From Mycolicibacter kumamotonensis (GTDB lineage Bacteria; Actinomycetota; Actinomycetes; Mycobacteriales; Mycobacteriaceae), in assembly GCF_002086285.1 (NCBI RefSeq), contig NZ_MVHU01000006.1:1-64000 (forward strand): DNA of 64,000 nt, written 5' to 3'. The notes below the pieces were generated by a model. It did not search any database. It was not told the origin of the DNA and was given only the letters and a program-made list of their open reading frames with translations. Shown in pieces: positions 38,560 to 51,400 of this stretch (within the stretch, counting starts at the first letter, position 1; each line of letters opens with the position of its first letter). Made by a program: the position numbers and the translations under genes.

Positions 38560-40866
38560 GTGTTCCGCCCTAAGGCTGATTTCGACTTCGATGAAGATGA
38601 CGTCGTCGCCACCCACGAGAAGGCCCATGCGGCCGGGTTGAAGGCAGTGGTGGTCTCGCTGCAACGCGGTATCGGGCAGATGGGTTTCACCCGCACCGCC
38701 CGCACCCTGGCGCGGCTCAATCAGCGAGATGGCTTCGATTGCCCCGGTTGCGCGTGGCCGGAAACCCCGGGGCATCGCAAATATGCCGAGTTCTGCGAGA
38801 ACGGAGCCAAAGCCGTCGCAGAGGAGGCCACCACTCGGCGAGTGGGACCCGAGTTCTTCGCGCAGCATTCCATCGCGGATCTGCTGGAGCGCACCGAGTA
38901 CTGGCTCGGCCAGCAGGGTCGTCTCACCCATCCGATGGTGTTGCGGGACGGCGCAACCCACTATCAGCCGATCAGCTGGGAGTCAGCGTTCACACTGATC
39001 GCTGACGAACTCCGCGCGCTCGACACGCCTGATTCGGCGGCGTTCTACACCTCTGGGCGCACCTCCAACGAAGCCGCCTTCCTGTACCAGCTGCTGATCC
39101 GCAGCTTCGGCACCAACAACATGCCCGACTGCTCCAACATGTGCCACGAGTCCTCGGGCGCTGCACTCGACGGAAGCATCGGCATCGGCAAGGGCTCGGT
39201 GTCAGTTCCCGACCTCGAACACGCTGACCTCATCTTGGTCGCCGGCCAGAACCCCGGGACCAACCATCCGCGGATGCTGTCGGTGCTGGAGAAGGCGAAA
39301 ACCAACGGCGCCAAGGTGATCGGCATTAATCCGCTACCTGAAGCGGGACTGCTTCGGTTCAAGGACCCGCAGAAGCTGCACGGAGTCGTCGGTCACGGTA
39401 TCCCCATCTCGGATGATTTGCTGCAGATCCGGATCGGTGGTGACCAGGCGCTGTTCCAGGGGCTGGCCAAACTGCTGCTGGAAGCCGAGGATCGCAACCC
39501 CGGCACGGTGCTGGACCGCGATTTCATCGCCAAGCACTGCGCTGGTTTCGATGAGTACGCCGCGCATATCCGCGGTGTCGACCTCGACACCGTACTCGAG
39601 GCCACCGGTTTGACCCGCCGGCAGATCGACGACACCGCCGCAGCGCTGCTCTCGTCGAAGAAGACCATCATCTGCTGGGCGATGGGCCTGACTCAGCAGA
39701 TTCACGGTGTTGCCACCATCCAGGACGCCACCAATCTGCTTCTCCTGCAGGGAATGATCGGAAAGCCAGGGGCGGGTGTATGCCCAGTGCGCGGTCACTC
39801 GAACGTTCAAGGCGACCGAACAATGGGGATCTGGGAGAAGATGCCCGAGTCATTCCTAGCCGCTTTGGACGTCGAGTTCGGTATCACCAGCCCGCGCCAT
39901 CACGGCTACGACGCCGTAAACACCATCCGCGCCATGCGTGACGGCAAGGTCCGGGTTTTCATGGCAATGGGCGGCAACTTCGTCTCCGCGACCCCGGATA
40001 CTGTCGTCACCGAGGCCGCATTGCGTAATTGCGCTCTGACTGTGCAAGTCTCGACGAAGCTGAATCGATCGCATCTGGTCACCGGCCGTACCGCGCTGAT
40101 CCTTCCATCGCTGGGCCGCACCGACAAAGATATGACGGGGGGCCGCAAACAAGCTGTCACCGTGGAGGATTCCATGTCAGTGGTGCACCTGTCTCGCGGT
40201 AGGCTCACACCGCCAGGTCCCGAGGTGCGGAGCGAGGTGGGGATCGTCTGCGGTGTCGCACGAGCTCTCTTTGGGCCCGATCATTCGGTGCCGTGGGCGC
40301 GGTTCGCTGCCGACTACGATCGTATCCGCGACTCGATCGCCCGGGTGGTTCCTGGCTTCACCGATTTCAACACCCGCGTGCGCCAGCCCGACGGGTTCGT
40401 CCTGCCCCACCCGCCGCGGGACAACCGCGAGTTCAAGACGGCAACCGGCAAGGCCAATTTCGTGGTCCACGATTTGCATTGGCTGCCGGTGCCGCCGGGC
40501 CGGCTGATCCTGCAGACCATGCGCAGCCATGACCAATACAACACCACCATCTACGGCCTCGACGACCGCTACCGCGGCGTCAAAGGTGGCCGCCGCGTGG
40601 TGTTCTGTCACCCAGACGACATCGCCGCCGCCGGCTGCGCCGATGGCGCCCGGGTGGATCTGGTGTCGGAGTGGACGTTGCCCGACGGGAGCATCCAGGA
40701 GCGCCGCGCCGAGGATTTCCGGTTGGTGTCCTATCCCACGCCGCGCGGGAACGCGGCGGCCTACTATCCAGAAACCAACCCGCTGATCCCGCTGGATCAC
40801 ACCGCCCGCAAGTCCAACACCCCGGTATCCAAGGCCGTCACCATCCGTCTCGAGCGTCGCGCCTGA
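38560..40866 (+). CDS. fdhF: Molybdopterin oxidoreductase, FdhF/YdeP family (formate-dehydrogenase-like)
   Basis: 768 residues, close to Rv2900c. '[13 protein letters not shown]' near residue 58 supplies conserved cysteines of the YdeP group. The Mo-ligand region is '[14 protein letters not shown]' with C195, and the cofactor loops '[14 protein letters not shown]' and '[22 protein letters not shown]' are intact. The C-terminal DMSOR fold includes '[12 protein letters not shown]' and '[14 protein letters not shown]'. The family is annotated as formate dehydrogenase-like, but the physiological substrate is unproven. GTG start; stop overlaps the fdhD ATG by 1 nt. Codon use is less GC3-biased than in neighbouring core genes, hinting at acquisition. 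Confidence 0.9.
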   Translation: MFRPKADFDFDEDDVVATHEKAHAAGLKAVVVSLQRGIGQMGFTRTARTLARLNQRDGFDCPGCAWPETPGHRKYAEFCENGAKAVAEEATTRRVGPEFFAQHSIADLLERTEYWLGQQGRLTHPMVLRDGATHYQPISWESAFTLIADELRALDTPDSAAFYTSGRTSNEAAFLYQLLIRSFGTNNMPDCSNMCHESSGAALDGSIGIGKGSVSVPDLEHADLILVAGQNPGTNHPRMLSVLEKAKTNGAKVIGINPLPEAGLLRFKDPQKLHGVVGHGIPISDDLLQIRIGGDQALFQGLAKLLLEAEDRNPGTVLDRDFIAKHCAGFDEYAAHIRGVDLDTVLEATGLTRRQIDDTAAALLSSKKTIICWAMGLTQQIHGVATIQDATNLLLLQGMIGKPGAGVCPVRGHSNVQGDRTMGIWEKMPESFLAALDVEFGITSPRHHGYDAVNTIRAMRDGKVRVFMAMGGNFVSATPDTVVTEAALRNCALTVQVSTKLNRSHLVTGRTALILPSLGRTDKDMTGGRKQAVTVEDSMSVVHLSRGRLTPPGPEVRSEVGIVCGVARALFGPDHSVPWARFAADYDRIRDSIARVVPGFTDFNTRVRQPDGFVLPHPPRDNREFKTATGKANFVVHDLHWLPVPPGRLILQTMRSHDQYNTTIYGLDDRYRGVKGGRRVVFCHPDDIAAAGCADGARVDLVSEWTLPDGSIQERRAEDFRLVSYPTPRGNAAAYYPETNPLIPLDHTARKSNTPVSKAVTIRLERRA

Positions 40867-41696
40867 TGGGTCGGGTTACCACACGCGTCCGGATCACCCG
40901 GCTGACCGGCCAGCAGTGCGCCGCGTCGCCGGACACCCTGGCTGTGGAGGAACCGCTCGAGATTCGAGTAGCCGGCCGCCCGCTGGCGGTGACCATGCGC
41001 ACACCCGGCGCCGATGTGGAACTCGCGCAGGGATTTCTGCTGACCGAAGGTTTCATCACTGACCGCTCCGACGTTGCCACTGTGCGGTACTGCAACAGCC
41101 GTGCCGCCGAGGGAACCAACACATACAACGTGCTCGACGTGGATCTCGCGCCGGGGGTGACGCCGCCCGAGACCGGGTTCGAGCGCAACTTCTACACCAC
41201 CTCTTCGTGTGGGGTGTGCGGGAAGGCGTCACTGGAGGCCATCACTCAGCGCACGCGACACCATCCCAGCGCCGATACCACGGTCGTAACCTCTGCGGTT
41301 CTCACGCAGCTGCCCGACACCTTGCGTGCGGCGCAGAAAGTGTTCGACAGCACCGGCGGCCTGCACGCCGCTGGGCTGTTCACTCCGCAGGGTGAGTTGC
41401 TGGTGATCCGCGAGGACATCGGACGGCACAACGCGGTAGACAAGGTGATCGGTTGGGCCGTCGAACGCCAGCGAATCCCCCTGTTCGGCAATGTGTTACT
41501 AGTCAGCGGTCGGGTATCGTTCGAACTGGTGCAGAAAGCAGTCATGGCCGGTGTGCCGATTCTGGCCGCAGTGTCGGCACCGTCATCGCTGGCCGTCGAT
41601 TTGGCCGGCGACAGCGGGCTGACCCTGGTCGGGTTTCTACGCGCGGGGACTATGAACGTCTACACGCATCAGGACCGGATAGCACCAGTCGCTTGA
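40866..41696 (+). CDS. fdhD: Formate dehydrogenase accessory sulfurtransferase FdhD
   Basis: 276 residues, same length as Rv2899c. Transfers sulfur from a cysteine desulfurase to the molybdenum cofactor before insertion. The sulfur-carrying C115-G-V-C118 loop ('[15 protein letters not shown]') and the GDP/cofactor region '[19 protein letters not shown]' are present, as is the terminal '[12 protein letters not shown]'. TGATG overlap with fdhF guarantees coexpression. The next 198 bp (41697-41894) hold nothing I can support. Confidence 0.95.
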   Translation: MGRVTTRVRITRLTGQQCAASPDTLAVEEPLEIRVAGRPLAVTMRTPGADVELAQGFLLTEGFITDRSDVATVRYCNSRAAEGTNTYNVLDVDLAPGVTPPETGFERNFYTTSSCGVCGKASLEAITQRTRHHPSADTTVVTSAVLTQLPDTLRAAQKVFDSTGGLHAAGLFTPQGELLVIREDIGRHNAVDKVIGWAVERQRIPLFGNVLLVSGRVSFELVQKAVMAGVPILAAVSAPSSLAVDLAGDSGLTLVGFLRAGTMNVYTHQDRIAPVA

Positions 41697-41894
41697 GAGA
41701 GCCGATGGATTCGGAAGCCGACACAGGGCCCACCGCGGACCCTGGCCGCCATAGCCGCGCGCTGACGGACGGGACTGCCCCGAGTTCAGTTGGGTCGACG
41801 GGTGTGAATTTCAGGCCGCGGTCGCGACGGGTGTGTGGACCGTGTGATGCCTTGTCGGCGTCGAGCGTGCGTGTTTGCACCGCGGCACGCCGTT

Positions 41895-43448
41895 CTAGCC
41901 GGCATTCTGTGCACGCTCGCCAGGCGCCGTCACCGGGGCGGGCGCCAGGTCCGGGTCGGCGATCGGCAACCGCACCCGAAACACCGTGGCCCCGTCGGCC
42001 GATTCCACGTCCACCGAACCGCGGTGCGCGCTGACGATCGAGGCGACGATCGCCAAGCCCAGCCCGGTGCTGCCCAGCTCGCCCGAGCGGGCCTTGTCTG
42101 CACGGACGAATCGCTCGAACAGGTGCGGAACCATGTCGGGGTCGATCCCGGGCCCGTCGTTGGCCACCGTCAACACCGCGGCCGGCCCGCCCACCCCGGC
42201 CCGGTCCTCGGCGATGGCGGTCGTCACCGTCACCCCGGGCGGGGTGTGCACCCAGGCGTTCTTCAACAGGTTGGTGACGACCTGGTGCAGCCGCGCGCGG
42301 TCACCGCGGACCCACACCGGGGTCTCCGGCAGGTCCTTGACCCAGTGGTGGCTCGGTGCGGCGGCCGCGGCGTCGTTGACCGCGTCCAGTACCAGATCGG
42401 CGAGGTCGACGTCTTCGACCTGCAGGTCCTGACCTTCGCTGAGCCGCGACAACAGCAGCAGCTCCTCGACCAGCGACGCCATGCGCTGCGCCTCGGATTC
42501 GATGCGGGCCAGGGCGTATTCGGTGGTCGGGGGCAGCGTGGAACTGTCCTGCCGGGTCAGCTCGGCGTAGCCCTGGATCGCGGCCAGCGGCGTGCGCAGC
42601 TCGTGGCTGGCGTCGGTGATGAACTGCCGCATCCGCCGGTCGGCTTCGCCTCGGTAGGCCAAGGCGCTATCGACGTTGTCCAGCAGGCGATTCAAGGCGC
42701 CGGCGACGATACCGACCTCATGGTCAGGGTCGACATCGGCGTCGGCCACCCGGACGGTGATGCGTTCGTCGCTGTCGGTAAGCGGCATCGCGGCCACCGA
42801 GGCAGCGGTGGCGGCGACCCGCCGCAGCGGGCGCAACGCGTAGCTGACCACCGTGATCGTCAGCGTCGCGGTGATCAGCAATGCCGCCGTGTAAAGCGCT
42901 GCGGCAGTGGCCATTCGGCGGGCAACAATGCGGTTCGCCAGGTTCAATGACCCGCCGATAAACAACATGTCGTGGTCGTCGACGACGCGGGTCTCCACCC
43001 GGTAGGTGCCCAGACTGCCCAGTTCCATCGTCTGCGGGGGACCGTTGCGCCAATGGTGCGCGTCGACGGCGGCCACCACGTCGGCCGGCGCCGGATAGGG
43101 CTCCTCCTCGGTGAACACCGCCGAGCCGATCACCCTGCCGTCGCGCAGCACCGCCAGGACATTGCCCGGGGTCTGGTCACTGAAACCGAGCAAGGCCCGA
43201 CCGACCGTCGATAGGCCGTCGGGACCGATGGCGTTCTCGACGCGGCGATACTTGGCAAACGAATGGCTGAACGCGTTGAGCGACTCGGACAGATCGGCGT
43301 CGCTGGTCGCGGTGACATAGCTGCGCAGGCTCAGCACCGACACCACGCCGACGGCCACGAACGCCACCGTCACCACGGTGGACACCCCCAACACCAGCTG
43401 ACGGCGCAGCGCCCGCGGACGCCGGGGCGAGGTGCGGGCGAATGTCAT
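41895..43448 (-). CDS. Two-component sensor histidine kinase (TrcS-like)
   Basis: 517 residues. TM1 about 20-42, an extracytoplasmic sensor of about 130 residues with no known fold, TM2 about 182-204, HAMP 205-262, HisKA 'FITDASHELRTPLAAIQGYAELTR' with H282. The ATPase has the N box 'NLLKNAWVH', G1 'NDGPGIDP', F box and G2 'GSTGLGLAIV'. The ATG overlaps the response regulator's TGA (ATGA), so the pair is stoichiometrically linked. Domain order and length match TrcS (Rv1032c), but orthology is not certain. Confidence 0.93.
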   Translation of the reverse strand: MTFARTSPRRPRALRRQLVLGVSTVVTVAFVAVGVVSVLSLRSYVTATSDADLSESLNAFSHSFAKYRRVENAIGPDGLSTVGRALLGFSDQTPGNVLAVLRDGRVIGSAVFTEEEPYPAPADVVAAVDAHHWRNGPPQTMELGSLGTYRVETRVVDDHDMLFIGGSLNLANRIVARRMATAAALYTAALLITATLTITVVSYALRPLRRVAATAASVAAMPLTDSDERITVRVADADVDPDHEVGIVAGALNRLLDNVDSALAYRGEADRRMRQFITDASHELRTPLAAIQGYAELTRQDSSTLPPTTEYALARIESEAQRMASLVEELLLLSRLSEGQDLQVEDVDLADLVLDAVNDAAAAAPSHHWVKDLPETPVWVRGDRARLHQVVTNLLKNAWVHTPPGVTVTTAIAEDRAGVGGPAAVLTVANDGPGIDPDMVPHLFERFVRADKARSGELGSTGLGLAIVASIVSAHRGSVDVESADGATVFRVRLPIADPDLAPAPVTAPGERAQNAG

Positions 43449-44206
43449 GGCGGCGGCTTCAGCATGTAACCCACCCCCCGCACGGTATGGATCATCGGGG
43501 GATCGACGTCGATCTTCTTGCGCAGATAGGAGATATAGAGGTCGACGATGCTGGTGCGCCCGGCGAAGTCGTAATTCCACACCCGGTCCAGGATTTCCGC
43601 GCGAGGCAGCGCCCGCCCGGGATTGCGCATCAAAAACCGCAGCAACTCGAACTCGGTGGTGGACAGTGACACCGGAACGCCGCCGTTGCTGACCTGGCGG
43701 CTGGGGCCGTCGAGCGTCAGATCCCCGACGGTGAGCACCTCATCGACCGGTGGCGAGAGTTGCGCGGAACGGCGCAGCAGTCCGCGCAGTCGCGCGACCA
43801 GCTCCTCCAGGCTGAACGGCTTAGTCATGTAGTCGTCGGCGCCGGAGGTCAGACCGGTGACCCGGTCGGTGACCGAGTCGCGGGCGGTGAGGAACAGCGT
43901 CGGAATGTAGGCGTCGGATTCGCGGACCCGTCGCAGAATCTGCAGCCCGTCGACGTCGGGCAGCATGATGTCGAGCACCAGCAGATCGGGCTCGCCGCTG
44001 TGGAACTTGGTAACCGCGTCGCGCCCGTTATGGGCGACGTCGACGATCCACCCCTCGTAGTGCAGGGCCATGGTCACCAGATTGGTCAGTGCCGGCTCGT
44101 CGTCGACCAGCAGGACCCGGATCGGTGATCCGTCGGGCCGATTGATCCGCGGCAGTTGACCGAGGATCGCTTTGCGCGGACTGCGGTGGTCCGTGTTACC
44201 CGCCAT
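43445..44206 (-). CDS. OmpR-family response regulator (TrcR-like)
   Basis: 253 residues. Receiver with acidic pair 'VLLVDDEPALTN', phosphoacceptor D79 ('LVLDIMLPDVDG'), T in 'LFLTARDSV' and K in 'YMTKPFSLEE'. The winged-helix DNA-binding domain ends 'SIVDLYISYLRKKIDVDPPMIHTVRGVGYML'. The N-terminal extension 'ILGQLPRINRPDGSPIRVLL' resembles TrcR. First gene of the pair with the kinase. Target genes unknown; the divergent side has only the PPE gene, which is on the same strand upstream. Confidence 0.94.
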   Translation of the reverse strand: MAGNTDHRSPRKAILGQLPRINRPDGSPIRVLLVDDEPALTNLVTMALHYEGWIVDVAHNGRDAVTKFHSGEPDLLVLDIMLPDVDGLQILRRVRESDAYIPTLFLTARDSVTDRVTGLTSGADDYMTKPFSLEELVARLRGLLRRSAQLSPPVDEVLTVGDLTLDGPSRQVSNGGVPVSLSTTEFELLRFLMRNPGRALPRAEILDRVWNYDFAGRTSIVDLYISYLRKKIDVDPPMIHTVRGVGYMLKPPP

Positions 44207-44235
44207 CGGTCATCATTGTCCACCCGGCCTCGCGG

Positions 44236-45375
44236 TCATTCGCCGAGAAGGCGTTGCTTGCGGTCGATGAATTTCTCCTGGGACAGGATTCCGGAGTTCC
44301 GCAGTTCGACGAGTGCGCGCAGTTCGGCCACGACGCCGATCGCCTTGGCCTTGACCGGTTTGTCGGGCTTGTCGGGTTCCTCGGCGGGCTTGGGTGGCGC
44401 GCTGGGGTTGGGTTGGGTGGTCGTCGGTGCCTGTCCCGCTCGGAGGGTGCCGGCCACGGCGCGTCCGGCCATGCCAGCCAGGCCCATCTCGGCGAACGGG
44501 GCACCGGATCCTGCAGCGGTCGCAGTTACCGCACCGGATTGGGTTGACACTAACGTGATTTCGCGCAGCGCCGACGGTGTGGCGGCGGCCCAGGCCTGCG
44601 GCACCGACAGTGCGCCCAGGGGCACCGCCTTGCCCATGCTCGCCCAGGTCGCGCCGGCCGGGCCGGCCATCGACCCCAGACCGCCGACGGCGGGCGCCGT
44701 CTGGCTCAGTAGGCCTAGGCCGCCCAGCGCCCCGAGGCCCTCCGCGCCCTCGGGGAAGGCGAGCTCACCTAGGGTGATCGCCAGGCCGCCGAACGCACCA
44801 CCCAGGCCGATTCCGCCGAACGGACCGACGCTGCCCACCTCCAGAACCGCGCCGGCCAGATCGAACGCCAAACCGGGCGAGATGGCGCCGGTGGAGTCGG
44901 CGGCGGTGCCGGCGTAGCCGTACATGGCGGTGGCGTCTTGGGCCCACATCTGCGCGTAGAGGGCTTCGTTGGCGGCGATGGCGGCGGTGTTTTGGCCGAG
45001 GATATTGGTGGCGATCAGGGTGGCCAGTTGGGTGCGGTTGGTGGCGATGACCGCCGGTGGCACGGTCATGGCGAAGGCGGTTTCGTAGGCGGCTGCGGCG
45101 GTGTTGGCCTGGGTGCCGGCGTGGCCGGCTTGAGTGGCGGTGGTGCTCATCCAGGCGGCGTAGGGGGCTGCGGCGGCGGCCATGGCGGTGGCGGCGGGGC
45201 CTTGCCAGGTTTCGTCGGTGAGTGCGGCGATGATGCTGCGGTAGGAGTTGGCTGCTGATTCCAGTTCGGCGGCCATGGCTTTCCAGGCGCTGGCGGCGGC
45301 ACGGATGGGGCCGGATCCGGGTCCGGAATACATCAGCGCAGAGTTGACCTCCGGGGGCAACGCTGCAAAATTCAT
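44236..45375 (-). CDS. PPE-SVP family protein with a C-terminal SHOCT-like motif
   Basis: 379 residues from the ATG at 45375, six nt after GAGGA. The PPE domain starts [20 protein letters not shown] and carries '[22 protein letters not shown]' (WxG turn). The middle is Gly/Ala-rich. '[15 protein letters not shown]' is the SVP signature. After a Pro/Lys linker ('[19 protein letters not shown]') the last 30 residues, '[29 protein letters not shown]' (with one-residue gaps aside), fit the SHOCT pattern (L..L..L...G.IT..EF...K..LL). No PE partner is adjacent. PPE proteins leave by ESX type VII secretion; SHOCT is usually an oligomerisation module. Confidence 0.88.
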   Translation of the reverse strand: MNFAALPPEVNSALMYSGPGSGPIRAAASAWKAMAAELESAANSYRSIIAALTDETWQGPAATAMAAAAAPYAAWMSTTATQAGHAGTQANTAAAAYETAFAMTVPPAVIATNRTQLATLIATNILGQNTAAIAANEALYAQMWAQDATAMYGYAGTAADSTGAISPGLAFDLAGAVLEVGSVGPFGGIGLGGAFGGLAITLGELAFPEGAEGLGALGGLGLLSQTAPAVGGLGSMAGPAGATWASMGKAVPLGALSVPQAWAAATPSALREITLVSTQSGAVTATAAGSGAPFAEMGLAGMAGRAVAGTLRAGQAPTTTQPNPSAPPKPAEEPDKPDKPVKAKAIGVVAELRALVELRNSGILSQEKFIDRKQRLLGE

Positions 45376-45482
45376 CGGCACTCCTCAAATCGCCGATATC
45401 CGAAGGTATTTTCGGCTGCACCCGCCGGGCAACCTGACAGCACGGACTCATACGAAACGCATATCTGCCGTGGTCGAGCGGG

Positions 45483-48259
<2,777 letters not shown>

Positions 48260-48269
48260 ACTTCTGTGG

Positions 48270-48275
48270 CATACT
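48270..48275 (+). promoter_or_regulatory. Likely -10 of the riboswitch-ATPase transcript
   Basis: CATACT, 7 nt before the predicted 5' end of the riboswitch aptamer. Only loosely consensus (NANNNT). Confidence 0.3.
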
Positions 48276-48280
48276 TCCTC

Positions 48281-48400
48281 GACGGAGGGGAGTATTCCTT
48301 CGTCGCAGTGTCGTCAACTCGTCGCCCGTCATCGGACGACCGGTGCTGTGGGCCGGTGACCGGCGGAAGAGACCTCCAGCGGCATCGATGACGCTGGAGG
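48281..48400 (+). promoter_or_regulatory. Manganese (yybP-ykoY) riboswitch with Shine-Dalgarno-sequestering expression platform
   Basis: The conserved elements occur in order: 5' P1 strand GGAGG (48284-48288) running into the signature GGGGAGTA, then GTCGTCAACTCG, two GC-rich helices, and GAAGAGACC closing with CCTCC (48373-48377), which pairs with GGAGG. These match the Mn2+-binding yybP-ykoY class. The same CCTCC begins CCTCCAGCG (48373-48381), which is exactly complementary to CGCTGGAGG (48392-48400), the Shine-Dalgarno region 6 nt before the ATPase ATG. The two pairings exclude each other. Ligand-bound P1 should free the ribosome site, so Mn2+ should switch translation on. Confidence 0.9.
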
Positions 48401-48406
48401 AAATCC

Positions 48407-51400
48407 ATGGACGTGTTCTCGCTCGGCCGCTCCGGTTTGGACGCCGTCGGCACCATTCTGGAGGCCAGCCTGGACCTCGCCGCCGTCCCACTGCGTGAAG
48501 GCGCCAAGATCCTGGCCGGTGAACGCTCCGACCTGACCAGCCGGCGCACCTGGCGCGGCGCCGGCCGCGCCTGGATCGAAGTCCGCGGGCTCGATGAGCC
48601 CGGCGGCGACATCGGCCCCGCGGTGCTCGACGCCCTGCAGAACCGGCCCGGCGTCAGCTCGGTGCGGCTGAACCGCCCGCTGTCCCGGGTGATCGTCGAG
48701 ATCGACGACGACACGTCGCTGGCCGACCTGTGCGCCGCGGTGGAAGCGGTCGAAAAAGACACCGAACTGAGCGCCACCGAGACCGCCGCATTGCCCGGCG
48801 ATGGTCTGCTGCTGGCAGCCAAGGGCGCAATGTTGGGCGCCAACGCGGTAGGGCTGGCGATCGCCACCGTGGGCAGTGCGATGCGCCTGCCTGCCGCACC
48901 CAAGATCTTCGACGCCGCCGCGTCGGTGGCCCGCTACCAGCCGCTGGTCCGCAGCCTGCTGGAACGCCAGATCGGGCCCGCCCGTACCGATGCGGTGCTC
49001 TCCCTGGCCTCGCTGGGCGCGCACGTCATCACGCTGTCGCCGGCGATCCTGGCGGTAGACATGATGGTGGAGGGTCTGAAAGCCGCCGAGACCCGCGCCG
49101 GTGCGCTCGCCTGGAACCGCTACGAGCCGGAGCTGGCCCGCTGGCTTTTCTCCCACGACGACCATCCGGACGTGTACAGCACCGCGCGGCCCGTCCCGCG
49201 GCCGGCCGGTGCGGCCGAACGCCACCTGAAGCGCTCGGCGCTGGCGCAAGTGGTCGGGGCCGGGGTGGTGGGTGGGCTCACCCGCAACCTGGACATGACG
49301 TCGAGTGCGATCCTGGCCACGTCGCCCAAAGCGGTGCGCACCAGCTGCGAAGCGTTCGCCGCGACCTTGGGTCAGGGGCTGGCGGACGGGCACGCGGTGT
49401 TGCCGCTGCGGCCGGACGGGCTGCGGCGCCTCGACAAGATCGACACCGTGGTCATCGACCCGAGGGTGCTGACCGGTGAACAACGCCGCGTGGTGCAGAT
49501 CCGCGGCGCAGGCGAGCACGAGCTGCCGCAAGCCTGGAACAGCGCGCAAAGTCTGCTCGACAAGCCCGGGCTGCGTCCGGGCTGGCACCGGGTACCGCGA
49601 ATGACCGCACGAGCGGGTCGCAAGGATCCGGTGGAGGCGCTGATCCTGCCCGCACACCACGCGCTGGCCTCGGCGGTGGTGCTCGAGGGCCGCGCCTCCG
49701 GCGCGGAGCTGGTCACGGTGGACACCGAGATCCTGGGAGAGCTGCGCCCCGGTTTCGACGACATCCGCCCGCTGACCGGTGAAGCCGACACTGACGATGT
49801 CGATGCCGCCCTGGCCGCGGCCGTAACCGACCTGCAGCAAGCCGGCCGGACCGTCGCGGTGCTGTCGACCGCAGCCGCGCAGGCACTGGCGGCAGCAGAC
49901 CTGGCGCTCGGTGTCATGCCGACGAGCGAGAGCACCGACGCCGCCCCGCCTTTCTATGCCGACCTGCTGCTGGCCGACCTGGCCGGCGCCTGGCAGCTGC
50001 TGCGGGCGCTGCCGGCCGCCCGGGCCGCCACCGAGCGGGGTGTCGCGATCTCCATCGGCGCCTCGTCCATCGCCGGGCTACTGCTGGTTCGCGGAGTGCG
50101 GGCCACCATCCCCGGTGTCGGGGCGCGACCGAGCCGCGGCCCCGGCCCGGTGACGGTCGGAGCCGGCGCCGGCATGCTGTCCGGTTACCTGCTGGCCCGT
50201 CGGGTGTTGCGGGCTCGCGCACCGCAGCCGGCACCGGCCTACGAGTGGCACGCGATGACGGTCGAGCAGGCGCGGGAGTTGTTGGTGCCCGACGCGGTGA
50301 CGCCGCTGGACCAGCGCGCGCCGGTCGCGACGGCCTCGCAGGGCATGTTCTGGCCGTACGTGCACGCCGTGCGCGAGGAGCTGTCCGACCCGATGACGCC
50401 GATCCTGGCGCTGTGCTCGGCGGCCACCGCCATGCTGGGTTCGCCGATCGACGCCGTGATGGTCGGCACGGTGCTAACCGGCAACGCCATGCTGGCGGCC
50501 TATCAGCGGCTGCGGGCCGAGAGCCGACTCAACATCTTGCTCGCCCAGCAGGCTCCGCCGGCCCGGGTCGTTGTGACCGGAGCCGACGGCACTACGACCT
50601 ACCGCGAGATCGTCGCCGAACAACTGCTGCCCGGTGACCTGATCGAGGTGCGCAGCAACGAGGTGGTGCCGGCTGACGCGCGCGTCATCGAGGTCTCCGA
50701 TGTCGAGGTCGACGAGTCGTCGCTCACCGGCGAATCGCTGTCGGTCGGCAAACAGCTCGAACCCACGCCCGGCGCCGAGCTGGCCGAGCGCAGCTCCATG
50801 CTCTACGCCGGCACCACCGTGATCGCCGGAAAGGCGCTGGCGATGGTGACCGCGGTGGGCGCCGACACCCAGACCCGCCGGGCCTCCGAACTGGCCTCCG
50901 GTGAGCTGCCCGAGGTCGGTCTGCAGCACCACCTGTCCCAGCTGATGTACCGCACCTTCCCCTACAGCGCCGCCGGCGGCGTGGCGGTCGGCGCGCTGGG
51001 GCTGCTGCGCCAGGGCGGACTGCGCATAGCGCTGGGTAACGCGATCGCGGTGGCGATCGCCGCGGTGCCGGAAGGGATGCCGCTGATGGCGACCCTGGCC
51101 CAGCACGCGTCATCGCAGCGGCTGAGCAAATCCGGTGCGCTGGTGCGCATCCCGCGCTCGGTGGAGGCCCTCGGCCGGGTCGACGTGGTCTGCTTCGACA
51201 AGACCGGAACACTGTCCGAGAACCGGCTGCGGGTCACCACGGTGCGCCCGCTGCGCGGATACACCGATGACGACGTGCTCGGTGTCGCCGCGCAGGCGGC
51301 ACCGGCTCCCGATGGTGCGGCGCACGCGCACGCCACCGACCAGGCCATCGTCGAGGGCGCCGCGGCCGCGGCCGGCGCGCGGCCGTGGGCCGAGCCCGAC

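Noticed and set aside
36784..41900. Attachment-site duplicate of the tRNA-Thr 3' end
   Set aside because: I searched by eye for a second copy of the T-arm/acceptor sequence and saw none, so no att boundaries are claimed.
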